Below, piece by piece: positions 20,396-29,363 of a DNA stretch of 64,000 nt. The stretch's first letter is position 1. Each line of letters begins with the position of its first letter. The DNA is from Bradyrhizobium sp. CCBAU 53338 (GTDB lineage: Bacteria; Pseudomonadota; Alphaproteobacteria; Rhizobiales; Xanthobacteraceae), in contig NZ_CP030048.1 in NCBI RefSeq assembly GCF_015291665.1, positions 2,914,001 to 2,978,000 on the forward strand. The letters run 5' to 3'. The notes under the pieces were generated by a model. It did not search any database, was not told where the DNA came from, and was given only the letters and a program-made list of their open reading frames with translations. A program made the position numbers and the translations under genes.

Positions 20396-21013
20396 TTAGC
20401 GCGAATAGAATTCGACGACCAGATGGGGCTCCATCTGCACCGGGAACGGCACGTCGGAGAGGCCGGGGATGCGCACATATTTTGCGGTCATCTTGCCATG
20501 GTCGACTTCGAGATAGTCGGGGGTGTCGCGCTCGGGAAGCTGGCTGGCTTCGAGAACGTGGGCGAGCTGCCTGGAGGCTTCCTTGACCTCGACGACGTCG
20601 CCGACCTTGATCTGGTAGCTCGAGATGTTGACCTTGCGGCCGTTCACCTTGATGTGGCCGTGGTTGATGAACTGGCGGGCGGCGAAGATCGTCGAGACGA
20701 ACTTGGCGCGGTACACGACCGCGTCGAGACGACGCTCGAGGAGGCCGATCAGGTTCTCGCCGGTGTCACCCTTGAGGCGGCTCGCCTCGACGTAGATGCC
20801 GTGGAACTGACGCTCGCTGATATTGGCGTAGTAGCCCTTCAGCTTCTGCTTGGCGCGCAGCTGCACGCCGAAGTCCGAGAGCTTGCCCTTGCGGCGCTGG
20901 CCGTGCTGGCCGGGGCCGTATTCGCGGCGGTTCACGGGGCTCTTCGGGCGGCCCCAGATGTTCTGGCCCATACGGCGATCGATCTTGTACTTCGCCTCAC
21001 TGCGCTTGGTCAT
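20396..21013 (-). CDS. rpsD: 30S ribosomal protein S4
   Basis: Primary 16S rRNA-binding protein of the small subunit, 205 residues. The N-terminus [16 protein letters not shown], the S4 RNA-binding signature [11 protein letters not shown] and the segment [15 protein letters not shown] are clear. The start is the ATG at 21013 with GAGG about 7 bases upstream; the open frame running on to 21268 is not protein of this family. It stands alone rather than in the alpha operon, as is usual in alphaproteobacteria. Confidence 0.97.
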   Translation of the reverse strand: MTKRSEAKYKIDRRMGQNIWGRPKSPVNRREYGPGQHGQRRKGKLSDFGVQLRAKQKLKGYYANISERQFHGIYVEASRLKGDTGENLIGLLERRLDAVVYRAKFVSTIFAARQFINHGHIKVNGRKVNISSYQIKVGDVVEVKEASRQLAHVLEASQLPERDTPDYLEVDHGKMTAKYVRIPGLSDVPFPVQMEPHLVVEFYSR

Positions 21014-21134
21014 CGCGTCCTCTTCGGTTGCATGGTTTGAGGAAACGCGCCCTCCTGTGTGACGGGATGATCCCGGCACCGACAGGTCCGATCCCCAAAG
21101 CTTAAGAGAGTGGACCACGGGTCGCGAAACGCTT

Positions 21135-21156
21135 CGCGGGCCGAAATCGGCCCGCG
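21135..21156 (-). promoter_or_regulatory. Perfect 10-base-pair hairpin upstream of rpsD
   Basis: Arms CGCGGGCCGA and TCGGCCCGCG flank an AA loop. It lies 57 bases past the stop of the upstream acyltransferase-like gene and about 120 bases before the rpsD start on the same strand. No T-run follows on the minus strand. It may end the upstream transcript or be part of an rpsD leader structure. Confidence 0.5.
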
Positions 21157-21212
21157 AGCAAGCGGCTTTTAGGGGAGTTTGGGGTTCGCTGTCAATGCGA
21201 ATGGCCTCGGAA

Positions 21213-21980
21213 TCAGCTCCCGACCGCCCGGATCGGCTTGGGGCTGGCAGCGCGCAATTCGGCAGCAATTTCAGTGTTCAGGACCTGTTCCAGCCGGGTC
21301 AGGACCCGGGCGATGGGGGCCGCGTCCGTGACCCGGTGGTCCCAGCGGATCACGACATGGATGGTCTGGTCGCCCTCGACCACCCCATAGCTGACGATGA
21401 ACGGACCTGGCGTAATGGGATGGAGCTCACCGCCGCCGTAGGCGGCCACCGAGCTCACCGCGAAGCTGCCGAACCAGTTGCCGCGCTGCCGGCCGAAATT
21501 CAGCCCTACGGCCCAGGACAGGCGCCGCAGCGCCAGCGGCAGGCGGGTCACCCGCATGATCTTGCGGAACATCGGGACGTCGTCGATCGGCGCCGTCTTG
21601 GCGCGGCGGATTTCGCTGTCGACCGCGGACAGCGCCATGGCCTCGGGGGCCGCGATTCGCTGCGGCATCACGCATTCCTCACCGTCCTCGACCCGGGCAA
21701 TGGCGACCGACGCGACGCTATGGGGGAGTTCGTAGAGCATCGGCCAGGGCCATTTGGCGTAGACGGTGCGCAGGACCGGCTCTTCCCGGGCTACCAGGGC
21801 AAAGGCCTTGACGAACATCGCCGCCCAGCCGGCCGGTGCCATCACACCTGCACGAACCTCCAGCAGGGGGCGGATATTGAGCGAACGGGACAACGAAACG
21901 AACGGAACGTCCATCGACGCACGCATCAGGTCGCAAATCAGGCGGCGAGGCATCGAAATGGTCTTTGGCGTCCCGCGCAT
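21213..21980 (-). CDS. Lone 2-oxoacid dehydrogenase acyltransferase-like catalytic domain protein
   Basis: A 255-residue protein whose C-terminal part resembles the catalytic domain of dihydrolipoamide acyltransferases: [18 protein letters not shown] near 217-234 aligns with the E2 motif DHRxxDG, with the last Gly replaced by Ala. There is no lipoyl domain and no E1-binding domain, and no dehydrogenase subunits are adjacent, so it cannot act as a normal E2. It may acylate another substrate through the chloramphenicol-acetyltransferase-like fold. ATG at 21980, with an alternative ATG nine codons in. Reaction unknown. Confidence 0.7.
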   Translation of the reverse strand: MRGTPKTISMPRRLICDLMRASMDVPFVSLSRSLNIRPLLEVRAGVMAPAGWAAMFVKAFALVAREEPVLRTVYAKWPWPMLYELPHSVASVAIARVEDGEECVMPQRIAAPEAMALSAVDSEIRRAKTAPIDDVPMFRKIMRVTRLPLALRRLSWAVGLNFGRQRGNWFGSFAVSSVAAYGGGELHPITPGPFIVSYGVVEGDQTIHVVIRWDHRVTDAAPIARVLTRLEQVLNTEIAAELRAASPKPIRAVGS

Positions 21981-22084
21981 CGCTCTTTCGGTTCCAGCAG
22001 ATGAAAATATGTGCAGCGAACGGCCTCCCGCTCGCCGCTTCCTCTAGCACGAACCAACCCGGTTGGGCGCGGCAATCGGTCCGT

Positions 22085-22858
22085 TCAGCGCTTGATCCCG
22101 TCGAACGCCGCCATGATGCCGCGCTGGAACAGCGACCAGTCGAAGCCGAGCGCGATCGCGCGGTAGCCGCGGTCGATCAGCTGGTTGGCCTGGTCGGCGG
22201 TTCGTGCGACGCCGCCGATCGGCACGCCGCTTCTGAGGATGCCGGCCTCGGCGCGCGCGATCAGCTCCTGCAATTCCGGATCGTCCATCTGGCCGCGCTT
22301 GTTGATGGAGGTGGCGAGATCGCCGGGACCGATGACGGCAACGTCGATGCCCGGCGTCGCCATGATCTCGTCGATGCGGTTGACGGCGTCGACATGCTCG
22401 ATGGTGACCATGCAGATCATCTCGTCGTCGGCCGACGCCATGTAGTCCGGCATCGACTGGCCCCAGCGGAACGGGGCGTGGAAGGGGCCCCAGAGCCGGT
22501 CGCCGCGCGGCGGATAGCGCACGCTGCGTACCGCCTTCTCGGCGTCGTCGCGATTGGTGATCATCGGGAAGTTGATGCCGAAGGCGCCGATATCCATCGG
22601 TGCCTTGGCAAGCCACGGCTCGTTCGCCGCGATCCGCACCAGGGGCGTGCACGGCGTCCCTGTCGTCGCCGCGATCATCGCATGGGCTTCGGTGAGCCCG
22701 ATCGGCCCGTGCTCGAGATCGACGATGATCCAGTCGAGCGAGCGCGCCATGATCTGCACCATCTGCACGCTCGGGATCGTTGCGATCGCACCGAAGGCGG
22801 GACGGCCCTCGCTCCACACCTGGCGGAGACGATTGAGCGGCTTTGCGGAGACCGGCAT
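22085..22858 (-). CDS. HpcH/HpaI-family class II aldolase
   Basis: A 257-residue metal-dependent aldolase of the 4-hydroxy-2-oxo-heptanedioate/2-keto-3-deoxy-L-rhamnonate family, which cleaves 2-oxo-4-hydroxy acids to pyruvate and an aldehyde. Landmarks are IIVDLEHGPIGLTEA near 44, with the Glu and His around the metal site, and AVIGPGDLATSIN near 175, where the Asp is a metal ligand. No hpa pathway genes are nearby, so the natural substrate is open. It is followed by a 104-base gap to the acyltransferase-like gene. Confidence 0.88.
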   Translation of the reverse strand: MPVSAKPLNRLRQVWSEGRPAFGAIATIPSVQMVQIMARSLDWIIVDLEHGPIGLTEAHAMIAATTGTPCTPLVRIAANEPWLAKAPMDIGAFGINFPMITNRDDAEKAVRSVRYPPRGDRLWGPFHAPFRWGQSMPDYMASADDEMICMVTIEHVDAVNRIDEIMATPGIDVAVIGPGDLATSINKRGQMDDPELQELIARAEAGILRSGVPIGGVARTADQANQLIDRGYRAIALGFDWSLFQRGIMAAFDGIKR

Positions 22859-22919
22859 GAGAACGAACCTGCGAAGATGGCGACGGCGGAGCCTAGCAGC
22901 GCGCCGCCGGGGCGCAAGA

Positions 22920-23717
22920 TCAGGCGACGGCGCGCCCGCCGAAGAACGGCGTCAGCGTGGCGTTGAGGCCGTGCACGCGTTTCGATGTGAAAATCATCTC
23001 GGCGCCGGACTGCGTGATGCCGCTGACGCCCGGGCCGAGCAGATCGGAGACGCGACGGGCGATCGCTGGTGCCGGATCAATCCATTCGACGGGCCAGGGC
23101 GCGAGCTTTTCCATCCGGTCCAGCAAGAGCGGATAATGTGTGCAGGCAAGCACCACCGTGTCGGTGCGCGCGCTCGCGTCTTCGGCGTCGCCGACGAAGC
23201 AGGGGGCGAGCTCGGCGAGGATGTCGCCATCGCTGATTGGATGGCCACTGAGCTCGCGCTCGGCAAGCGCGGCCAGCTCGGGCGAGCCGACCAGCGTGAC
23301 CTCGCATCCCAGCGCGAAATCGCGGATCAGCGCCTTGGTGTATTCGCGCTTCACCGTGCCCTTGGTGCCGAGCACGGAGACGCGGCGTGTCTTCGAGCGG
23401 GCGCAGGCCGGCTTGATCGCCGGCACCGTGCCGACGAAGGGCACGGAATAAGCGGCACGCAAATGCGATAGGACCAGGGTGGACGCCGTATTGCAGGCGA
23501 TGACGACGAGATCAGGATCATGGGTGCCGATCAGATCCCCCATCAGCGGCACGACGCGGGCGATGATCTCGTCCTCGCTGTGATGGCCATAGGGGAAGAA
23601 GGCGTCGTCGGCGACGTAGGTATAATGCGCGTCGGGGCGCGCGGCCACGACCTCACGCAGCACGGTGAGGCCGCCAAGGCCGGAATCAAATACCAGGATC
23701 GTCGGGGAATTGCTCAC
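22920..23717 (-). CDS. murI: Glutamate racemase
   Basis: Cofactor-independent racemase that makes D-glutamate for peptidoglycan. Both catalytic cysteines are in conserved context: Cys75 in VVIACNTAST and a second in VLACTHYPLLL near residue 189; the N-terminal FDSGLGGLTVL (10-20) binds substrate. 265 residues, full length. The start codon is GTG at 23717. It lies upstream of the HpaI-like aldolase on the same strand, about 60 bases apart. Confidence 0.95.
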   Translation of the reverse strand: MSNSPTILVFDSGLGGLTVLREVVAARPDAHYTYVADDAFFPYGHHSEDEIIARVVPLMGDLIGTHDPDLVVIACNTASTLVLSHLRAAYSVPFVGTVPAIKPACARSKTRRVSVLGTKGTVKREYTKALIRDFALGCEVTLVGSPELAALAERELSGHPISDGDILAELAPCFVGDAEDASARTDTVVLACTHYPLLLDRMEKLAPWPVEWIDPAPAIARRVSDLLGPGVSGITQSGAEMIFTSKRVHGLNATLTPFFGGRAVA

Positions 23718-23884
23718 GTCGCTACCCTAGCCCGTCATGGTTACCATTCGGTTTTTGGGGCGGTTTTGCGGCCGAGGCGGCCTGAGCCCGGTTTGGAACG
23801 ATTCAATTTCGTGTTTGCCCCCCGTTCCCGCTATCAGCCGTGCTGCGCTGCGGTTGGGACATCCGCAAATTTTCGGGAGCTGAC

Positions 23885-24436
23885 ATGATCAGAAACACGA
23901 CGGCCGGTTGGGGGAGCATCGCGCGGTGGTTTCACTGGGGCCTGGCGCTGGCGATCATCGGCATGATCGGCTTCGGCTGGTGGATGAATCATATCCCGGC
24001 GCGTGCCGACAGGTTCTTCTACCGCTCGATCCACGCCGACATCGGCTATGTGATCCTGCTGCTTACGATGCTGCGCCTGGCCTGGCGCGCCATCAACCCG
24101 ACGCCGGCGCCGCCGGCCGAGTCCCTGCGCTGGCAGAAGATCGCGGCACGCGTCAGCCACGGCGCGCTCTACCTCGTGGTGATCCTGGTCGCGATGATGG
24201 GCTGGGCGCATTCGGGCGCGCGTGCGACCAGCTACTCGGACTTCTTCGGCCTGTTTCACGTGCCGCAATTCACCTCTCCGGACAAGGCGGCGGCGGACGC
24301 CTTTGAGGACCGCCACATCTTCCTCGCCTATGTGCTGCTGGCGTTGATTGCGATCCACGTCGTCGCGGCCCTCTGGCACCACTTCATCCGCCGCGACCGC
24401 GTCGTGGCGCGGATGGTGACGGACGAGGTGGGGTAG
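23885..24436 (+). CDS. Cytochrome b561-family membrane protein
   Basis: A 183-residue four-helix membrane protein related to bacterial b561/YodB di-heme cytochromes. Candidate heme ligands are His in ARWFHWGLA (helix 1), SIHADIG (helix 2), VSHGALYLVV (helix 3) and AIHVVAALWHHF (helix 4). The ATG at 23885 follows GGGAG by about 5 bases, and the resulting N-terminus MIRNTTAGWGSIARWFHW is typical. These proteins pass electrons between the quinone pool and periplasmic partners or superoxide; the partner here is unknown. Confidence 0.87.
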   Translation: MIRNTTAGWGSIARWFHWGLALAIIGMIGFGWWMNHIPARADRFFYRSIHADIGYVILLLTMLRLAWRAINPTPAPPAESLRWQKIAARVSHGALYLVVILVAMMGWAHSGARATSYSDFFGLFHVPQFTSPDKAAADAFEDRHIFLAYVLLALIAIHVVAALWHHFIRRDRVVARMVTDEVG

Positions 24437-24438
24437 GC

Positions 24439-24470
24439 AGTCCGGATTGCTTCGCTGCGTTCGCAATGAC
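24439..24470. repeat. Short Bradyrhizobium-type intergenic repeat fragment
   Basis: The segment AGTCCGGATTGCTTCGCTGC and the next dozen bases form a short palindrome (ATTGC ... GCAAT). I recall this string as a frequent dispersed intergenic repeat in Bradyrhizobium. It lies between the cytochrome b561 gene and the GST gene. Confidence 0.5.
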
Positions 24471-24525
24471 AGCGTATGATGCGGCGTCGCGGCTCATCCA
24501 ATTTGCGGCCGCAAGGGAGACGCCC

Positions 24526-25167
24526 ATGCTCACCGTGCACCATCTCGGCAAATCGCAGTCCGAACGCATCGTCTGGCTGTGCGAGGAGCTCGGGATCCCC
24601 TACGAGCTGAAGCGCTACGCGCGCGATTCCGTCACCATGCTGGCGCCGCCCGACTACAAGGCGCTGCATCCGATCGGAGCTGCGCCCGTCATCACCGACG
24701 GCGATCTCCTGCTCGCCGAATCCGGCGCCATTGTCGACTACATCATCGCCGAATACGGCGATGGCCGCCTCGTGCTCCGCGTCGATGATCCCGACTTCGC
24801 GCAATTCCTGTACTGGTTTCACTTCGCCAACGGCACCTTGCAGGCCGGCATGGGCCGCTTGATGCTGTTGAACCGGCTCAAGCTCACCGAGGACAATCCG
24901 ATGCTGGTCGCGACCAAAGCGCGGATCGACCGCGCATTCGATCTCGTCGATGCGCGCGTGCGCGACGCCGAATATCTGGCGGGCAGCAGCTTCACCACGG
25001 CCGACATCATGACCGTCTTCACGCTCACCACGATGCGCTACTTCCAGCCCTACGATCTTTCGCGCTGCCCGAACGTGGTCAGATATCTCGGCCGCGTCAG
25101 TGCGCGTCCGGCCTACCGGCGTGCGATGGAGAAGGGCGATCCTGAAATGACGCTGCTGCTCAGCTGA
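24526..25167 (+). CDS. Glutathione S-transferase family protein
   Basis: A 213-residue protein with an N-terminal thioredoxin-like domain (1-80) and a helical C-terminal domain. LTVHHLGKSQSERIVWLCEEL provides the N-terminal Ser/Tyr region; GAAPVITDGDLLLAESGAIVDYI carries the cis-Pro and the conserved ES glutathione contact. The ATG at 24526 follows AAGGGAGA by about 7 bases; the frame runs 20 codons further upstream through repeat sequence. The specific substrate cannot be assigned. Confidence 0.9.
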   Translation: MLTVHHLGKSQSERIVWLCEELGIPYELKRYARDSVTMLAPPDYKALHPIGAAPVITDGDLLLAESGAIVDYIIAEYGDGRLVLRVDDPDFAQFLYWFHFANGTLQAGMGRLMLLNRLKLTEDNPMLVATKARIDRAFDLVDARVRDAEYLAGSSFTTADIMTVFTLTTMRYFQPYDLSRCPNVVRYLGRVSARPAYRRAMEKGDPEMTLLLS

Positions 25168-25174
25168 GCTGCGT

Positions 25175-25981
25175 TCAGGCGATCTTGTTCGTGGTCGCGG
25201 CCCGCGCCGCGGCCAGCTGCTTCTGCAGGCGATCGATGTTCTGCAGGAGGCGCTGGCTGGTCAGCACCAGGAAATAATAGCCGAACTGCGGATCCTGGAA
25301 GTAGATCTCGAGCAGGCGGTCATAGGTGATCGTCAGCACCTGGCCGTCTTCGACGCATTCGATCGTTCCGGTGCGCCGGTTGTCCGGCGTGAGAAAGCCG
25401 AGCTCGCCCATCAGCGCGCCGGGCCCGATCTCGACGCCGATCTCCTTGACCAGGAACTTGCCGGTCACCGTGAGCAGCATCTCCTTGGCCGGATCGCCGA
25501 GCTTGAACAGCGTGTCACCGTGGCGATATTTGCGCTCGGTCATGAACGGCTTCAGCCATTCGATCGACATGTCGCCTTCGGCCGCATGCCGCGCTTTCTT
25601 GACCAGCTTGAGCATCTGCCGCAGGCGCAGTGCGTTGATCGGAAGCATCAGCAGATAGAGCAGGAACGTCGAGACGTTGGCGGAGAGTGCTCCGAAGATG
25701 GCGAAGAATGCGCAGCCGATCATGTTGGCGACGCGCAGGGGCACCATTGTCCGCATCAGGAGGGTGGCGACGAAGAAGCCGGCGCCGATCGTGGCGAACA
25801 AATTGGCCAGCGTGATGTTGTGGACGAAGATCTCGAGCAGCCGGTTGAAGATTGCGTCCCAGGTGACGTTGTTGGGATCGAGGCCCATCTGGACCAGGAC
25901 TTTCGCGATCCTGAGATTATCCGTGGCCGCATCGAGAATGCGGTCGAGGATCGAGGAAATGTCTGCGCTGCCGGACGGCAT
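25175..25981 (-). CDS. Membrane protein with a C-terminal cyclic-nucleotide-binding (CRP-like) domain
   Basis: 268 residues. The N-terminal half has an initial amphipathic region and two to three hydrophobic segments (about 55-120, including LFATIGAGFFVATLLM and SANVSTFLLYLLMLP). The C-terminal half (about 140-250) is a cNMP-binding fold: YRHGDTLFKLGDPAKEMLLTVTGKF, then IGPGALMGELGFLTPDNRRTGTIECVEDG. The phosphate-binding arginine lies in the RRTGT stretch. No effector domain is visible, so it may be a membrane-tethered sensor. The start at the ATG ending at 25981 has GAGG about 9 bases upstream. Confidence 0.8.
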   Translation of the reverse strand: MPSGSADISSILDRILDAATDNLRIAKVLVQMGLDPNNVTWDAIFNRLLEIFVHNITLANLFATIGAGFFVATLLMRTMVPLRVANMIGCAFFAIFGALSANVSTFLLYLLMLPINALRLRQMLKLVKKARHAAEGDMSIEWLKPFMTERKYRHGDTLFKLGDPAKEMLLTVTGKFLVKEIGVEIGPGALMGELGFLTPDNRRTGTIECVEDGQVLTITYDRLLEIYFQDPQFGYYFLVLTSQRLLQNIDRLQKQLAAARAATTNKIA

Positions 25982-26238
25982 GGTACGAACCTCGCGTAAG
26001 GCCTTCAGAGCTGGTCGGTATCCGCGGCACGTATAGCCGAAATCGAATGACGACCGCTTGAAATGAAGCCTTCGGTCGCCCTGCCGCAAGGGACAAATTT
26101 TAGCCTGATCGGCCGTTTCGGCAATTGCCCGTTGGTTGCGTGCATGATCCCGGCGCGCCCGTGATTCGGGCCGGCGCCGCTAGGCCGAGCCCGGCGTCAG
26201 GGGCGGGCGGTCGGCACTAACAGGCGGCCCGGCAAGCC

Positions 26239-27159
26239 CTAAGGCTTGGCGCCGGGCTGGACGACCTGCTGCTCGACGAGTGTCAGGTGCCCGGGCAGGG
26301 CGCCTGCGCGCAGCAGCATGGCCACGCTGTTGGCCTCCTCGAGGGTAAAGTTGCCTGATATCTGCACCGAGCCGGCGGTGATGGGCTCGCGGATCACGGG
26401 CGCGGAGATCACTTTGTCGTCGAGCACGATGGCCAGGGCTTGGCCGACATTTTCTTCGGTGAGGTGGGCGAAGCGCCGCGCACCGCGCCCGTTGAAGCGG
26501 AACTGGGCGACCGGATCCTTGGTGCCGCTAGCAAAGCCGGGCGCCGCGTAGCTGATGTCGTTGCCGTCGAGCGCGCTGTCCTTCGAACTCTCCTTGGTGA
26601 CCAGATAGGGCCGCTTGTCCTTGAAGCCGAGCAGCACTTCAGAGCCCTCCGGCGGCGTGCCGGATTGCGCCTGCTCTGCGGACATCGAGGCATCGATTTG
26701 GCGGAAGCTGACCTTGACCTTCCGGGCGAAGATCGCGGTGATACGTTCGGGGTCGGTCACTCCCGGCAGGAAGATGCGGATACGGTCAGTCCCGTCAGGG
26801 ACGACGCTGACGAGCTTGATGCCGGCATCCTTGAGGCGCTGTTCGATCATCGCGATGGAATCTTCGACCAGTTCGTTCAGCCGCGCCCTGGAAGCGGCAT
26901 CGGTCGGCGCGAGCCGGACCGCTCCGTCACCGCCGTCGGTCACGGCAACTGCATGCGACGGCAATCCCTCCGCGGCAGAGGCGAGCTTGCGCGCCAGTTG
27001 GTCGCGTCCCTTGGCGTCCGCGATCTTGGCGCGCATCTTGTCGAACTGGTCCTCTGCGCGCGCGGCGTGTGGCAAGACGACCGTCGCTGCCGAGATCACC
27101 GATGTCATGGCGAAGGCGAGGATCAGCCGTGTGGCGCGGTCCCGCAGGGGCGTGGTCAT
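26239..27159 (-). CDS. Secreted SecD periplasmic (P1-like) domain protein without membrane helices
   Basis: 306 residues with a signal peptide (about 1-36, hydrophobic ILAFAMTSVISAATVVL, cut near ARA-ED). The mature part matches only the periplasmic P1 region of SecD: base segment ATDAASRARLNELVEDSIAMIEQRL-like near 90-110, then the head segment RFAHLTEENVGQALAIVLDDKVISAPVI and ISGNFTLEEANSVAMLLRAGALP near the C-terminus. None of SecD's six membrane helices are present and secF is absent. It is therefore a stand-alone periplasmic relative, not the translocase subunit itself. The ATG at 27159 follows GAGG by 5 bases; a GTG two codons earlier is possible. Confidence 0.78.
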   Translation of the reverse strand: MTTPLRDRATRLILAFAMTSVISAATVVLPHAARAEDQFDKMRAKIADAKGRDQLARKLASAAEGLPSHAVAVTDGGDGAVRLAPTDAASRARLNELVEDSIAMIEQRLKDAGIKLVSVVPDGTDRIRIFLPGVTDPERITAIFARKVKVSFRQIDASMSAEQAQSGTPPEGSEVLLGFKDKRPYLVTKESSKDSALDGNDISYAAPGFASGTKDPVAQFRFNGRGARRFAHLTEENVGQALAIVLDDKVISAPVIREPITAGSVQISGNFTLEEANSVAMLLRAGALPGHLTLVEQQVVQPGAKP

Positions 27160-27407
27160 GATCACCTCAAGTCTTGCGGCAGGACGCTGGCAGACGAGTC
27201 CAATGCCTGTTCTTGGTCCCCGGATCGGGCGGGGAGGTTCAAAAGCCTCTCAGGCGAGGTTTATCGCCGCAGCCGGCAGGCAATGGACGAACGCCAAATC
27301 ATCCATCATTGTGCTCCCGCTCGATCGGCCATTCGGTCGAGACCCCGCCGAACCAAATGTCAAAAGACAGGCGGCGAGGGACTGGATTTGAGGGAGGACG
27401 GAATTCC

Positions 27408-29315
27408 ATGACGGGCATCCACGCGCTCGATCGGTTCATCGGCAACGACTATCCGGAGCTTTTGACGGACGAGGAAGTCCGGGCCTTCGAGCAGGTCCCC
27501 TATGCTGAAAGGGTTGCGGCCGAGAGTACCTATGATGCCATCAGGCTCGGCGCCGCGCGAAATCCCGACGGCGCGGCGATCCAGTTTCTGCAAAACGCCG
27601 ATCCCTCTGACACGCCGCTTGTCGTCACCTACCGCGACTTCATCGCGCGCGTCACGCAGGCCGCCAATATGTTTCACGCGCTGGGCGCGGAGAAGGGCGA
27701 CGTCATCTCCTTCATGTTGCCGCTGCTGACCGATGCCTTCGTGACGCTGTTCGGCGCCGAGGCGGCCGGCATCGCCAATCCCGTCAACCCGCTGCTGGAG
27801 CCGCACCAGATCGCGGAAATCCTGGAAGCGGCGAACACGAAGATCCTGGTGGCGCTTGGGCCGATGCCGGGGACCGATATCTGGCAGAAGGTCGAGCAGA
27901 TCCGCCCCTCACTCAAGCACCTCAAGGCAATCGTGCAGGTGGCCGGTGGCGGCGATCCTGCCAACGGGATTTTCGCGTTCAACGATCTGATCAATCAGCA
28001 ACCGGCTGACCGGCTTGTCAGCGGGCGCAAGATTCTCGGCAGCGACATCGCTGCCTATTTCCATACCGGCGGCACCACCGGCACGCCAAAGCTGGTGCGG
28101 CATACCCATGCCAACCAAGTCTATCAGGCCTGGGCGCTCAACCTGCTGCTGAAGGCGAAGCCCGGCGCGAACATGCTGTTCGGCATGCCGCTGTTTCACG
28201 TCGGCGGCTCGCTGACGCAAGTGCTGCTGACGCTGTCTGCCGGCGGCTCGCTGGTCGTGCTGTCGCCGAGCGGCTGGCGCAATCCGAACGCCGTGAAGAA
28301 CATCTGGGGCCTGGTCGAACGCTTCAAGGTCGAGGCGCTGTCGAGCGTGCCGACGGTGCTCGCCGCAGCGCTCGCGGTGCCGCCGGGAAATGCTGACATC
28401 TCCAGCCTGAAATATGCCGCCGGCGGCGGTTCGGCCATTCCCGTTGCCGTGGGATCCGCGATCCAGGAGAAGCTCAAGCTGCCGGTGGTCGAGGTCTACG
28501 GCATGACCGAGACGTCGAGCGTCCACACGCTCGCCTATCCGTCGCGACCGATCCGGCTCGGCTCGGTGGGGCTGCCCATGCCTTACGCGCGCGTGCGCAT
28601 CGTGCAACTCGACGCCGATGGCAATCTCATCCACGACTGCAAGCCCGACGAGATCGGCGTCGTCATCATGGCCGGCCCCGGCGTGTTCGGCGGCTATCTC
28701 AACGAAGCCCACAACAAGGGCGCCTTCGTCGATAAGGTGTGGGTCAATTCCGGCGACCTCGGCCGGTTGGACGCCGACGGTTATCTCTGGATCACCGGCC
28801 GCGCCAAGGATCTCGTGATCCGCGGCGGTCACAACATCGATCCGGCACCGATCGAGGAGATCATGTTCCGCCATCCCGCCGTCGGCTTTGCCGCGGTGGT
28901 GGGCCAGCCCGATGCTTACGCCGGCGAATTGCCGGTGGGTTACGTGCAGCTCAAGCCCGGCGCGACGGTCGAGCCCGGCGAGCTCGAGACGTGGGTGCGT
29001 GAGCGTACGCCGGAGCGTGCGGCGGTGCCGGTGCAGGTCATTCCGATCGACCCGATGCCGGTCACCGGCGTCGGCAAGGTGTTCAAGCCGCAGCTGCGCT
29101 GGGACGCGGCGCAGCGCGTGTTCACCAAGGTGCTGACGCCGCTCAGCGAGCGCGGCATCGACTGCAAGGTGAAGGTCGGTGCCCACGGCAGCCACGGTTC
29201 GATCGCGACCGTCACGCTGGCTGGGCTGCCGCCGGACCAGCGTGAGCCCGTTGCCAACGAGGTGCACACGCTGCTCGCGCCGTTCGTGATGCGGCACGAG
29301 GTGGTCCAGGCCTAG
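27408..29315 (+). CDS. Acyl-CoA synthetase (AMP-binding enzyme)
   Basis: A 635-residue adenylate-forming enzyme that activates a carboxylic acid to its CoA thioester. The ATP loop FHTGGTTGTPKLV lies near residue 218, VYGMTETSSV near 365, SGDLGRLDADGYLWITGRAKDLVIRGG near 447-470, and the C-terminal Lys region VTGVGKVFKP near 555. It is about 80-100 residues longer than simple fatty-acyl-CoA synthetases because of an N-terminal leader and a C-terminal extension (about 570-635). The ATG at 27408 follows GAGGGAGGA. Substrate unknown. Confidence 0.88.
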   Translation: MTGIHALDRFIGNDYPELLTDEEVRAFEQVPYAERVAAESTYDAIRLGAARNPDGAAIQFLQNADPSDTPLVVTYRDFIARVTQAANMFHALGAEKGDVISFMLPLLTDAFVTLFGAEAAGIANPVNPLLEPHQIAEILEAANTKILVALGPMPGTDIWQKVEQIRPSLKHLKAIVQVAGGGDPANGIFAFNDLINQQPADRLVSGRKILGSDIAAYFHTGGTTGTPKLVRHTHANQVYQAWALNLLLKAKPGANMLFGMPLFHVGGSLTQVLLTLSAGGSLVVLSPSGWRNPNAVKNIWGLVERFKVEALSSVPTVLAAALAVPPGNADISSLKYAAGGGSAIPVAVGSAIQEKLKLPVVEVYGMTETSSVHTLAYPSRPIRLGSVGLPMPYARVRIVQLDADGNLIHDCKPDEIGVVIMAGPGVFGGYLNEAHNKGAFVDKVWVNSGDLGRLDADGYLWITGRAKDLVIRGGHNIDPAPIEEIMFRHPAVGFAAVVGQPDAYAGELPVGYVQLKPGATVEPGELETWVRERTPERAAVPVQVIPIDPMPVTGVGKVFKPQLRWDAAQRVFTKVLTPLSERGIDCKVKVGAHGSHGSIATVTLAGLPPDQREPVANEVHTLLAPFVMRHEVVQA

Positions 29316-29322
29316 CGTCGCA

Positions 29323-29353
29323 GGGTGGGTTACGCCCCAGAGCCAACCCACCC
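29323..29353. terminator. Inverted repeat after the acyl-CoA synthetase gene
   Basis: Nine-base perfect arms GGGTGGGTT and AACCCACCC flank a 13-base loop between two convergent genes. It is probably a terminator-like or dispersed palindromic element; there is no T-tract. Confidence 0.5.
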
Positions 29354-29363
29354 AATGATCGTT

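Noticed and set aside
20396..21268. Longer rpsD frame with an 85-residue N-terminal extension
   Set aside because: S4 is 205 residues starting MTKRSEAKY; the extension includes the upstream hairpin and has no family sequence.
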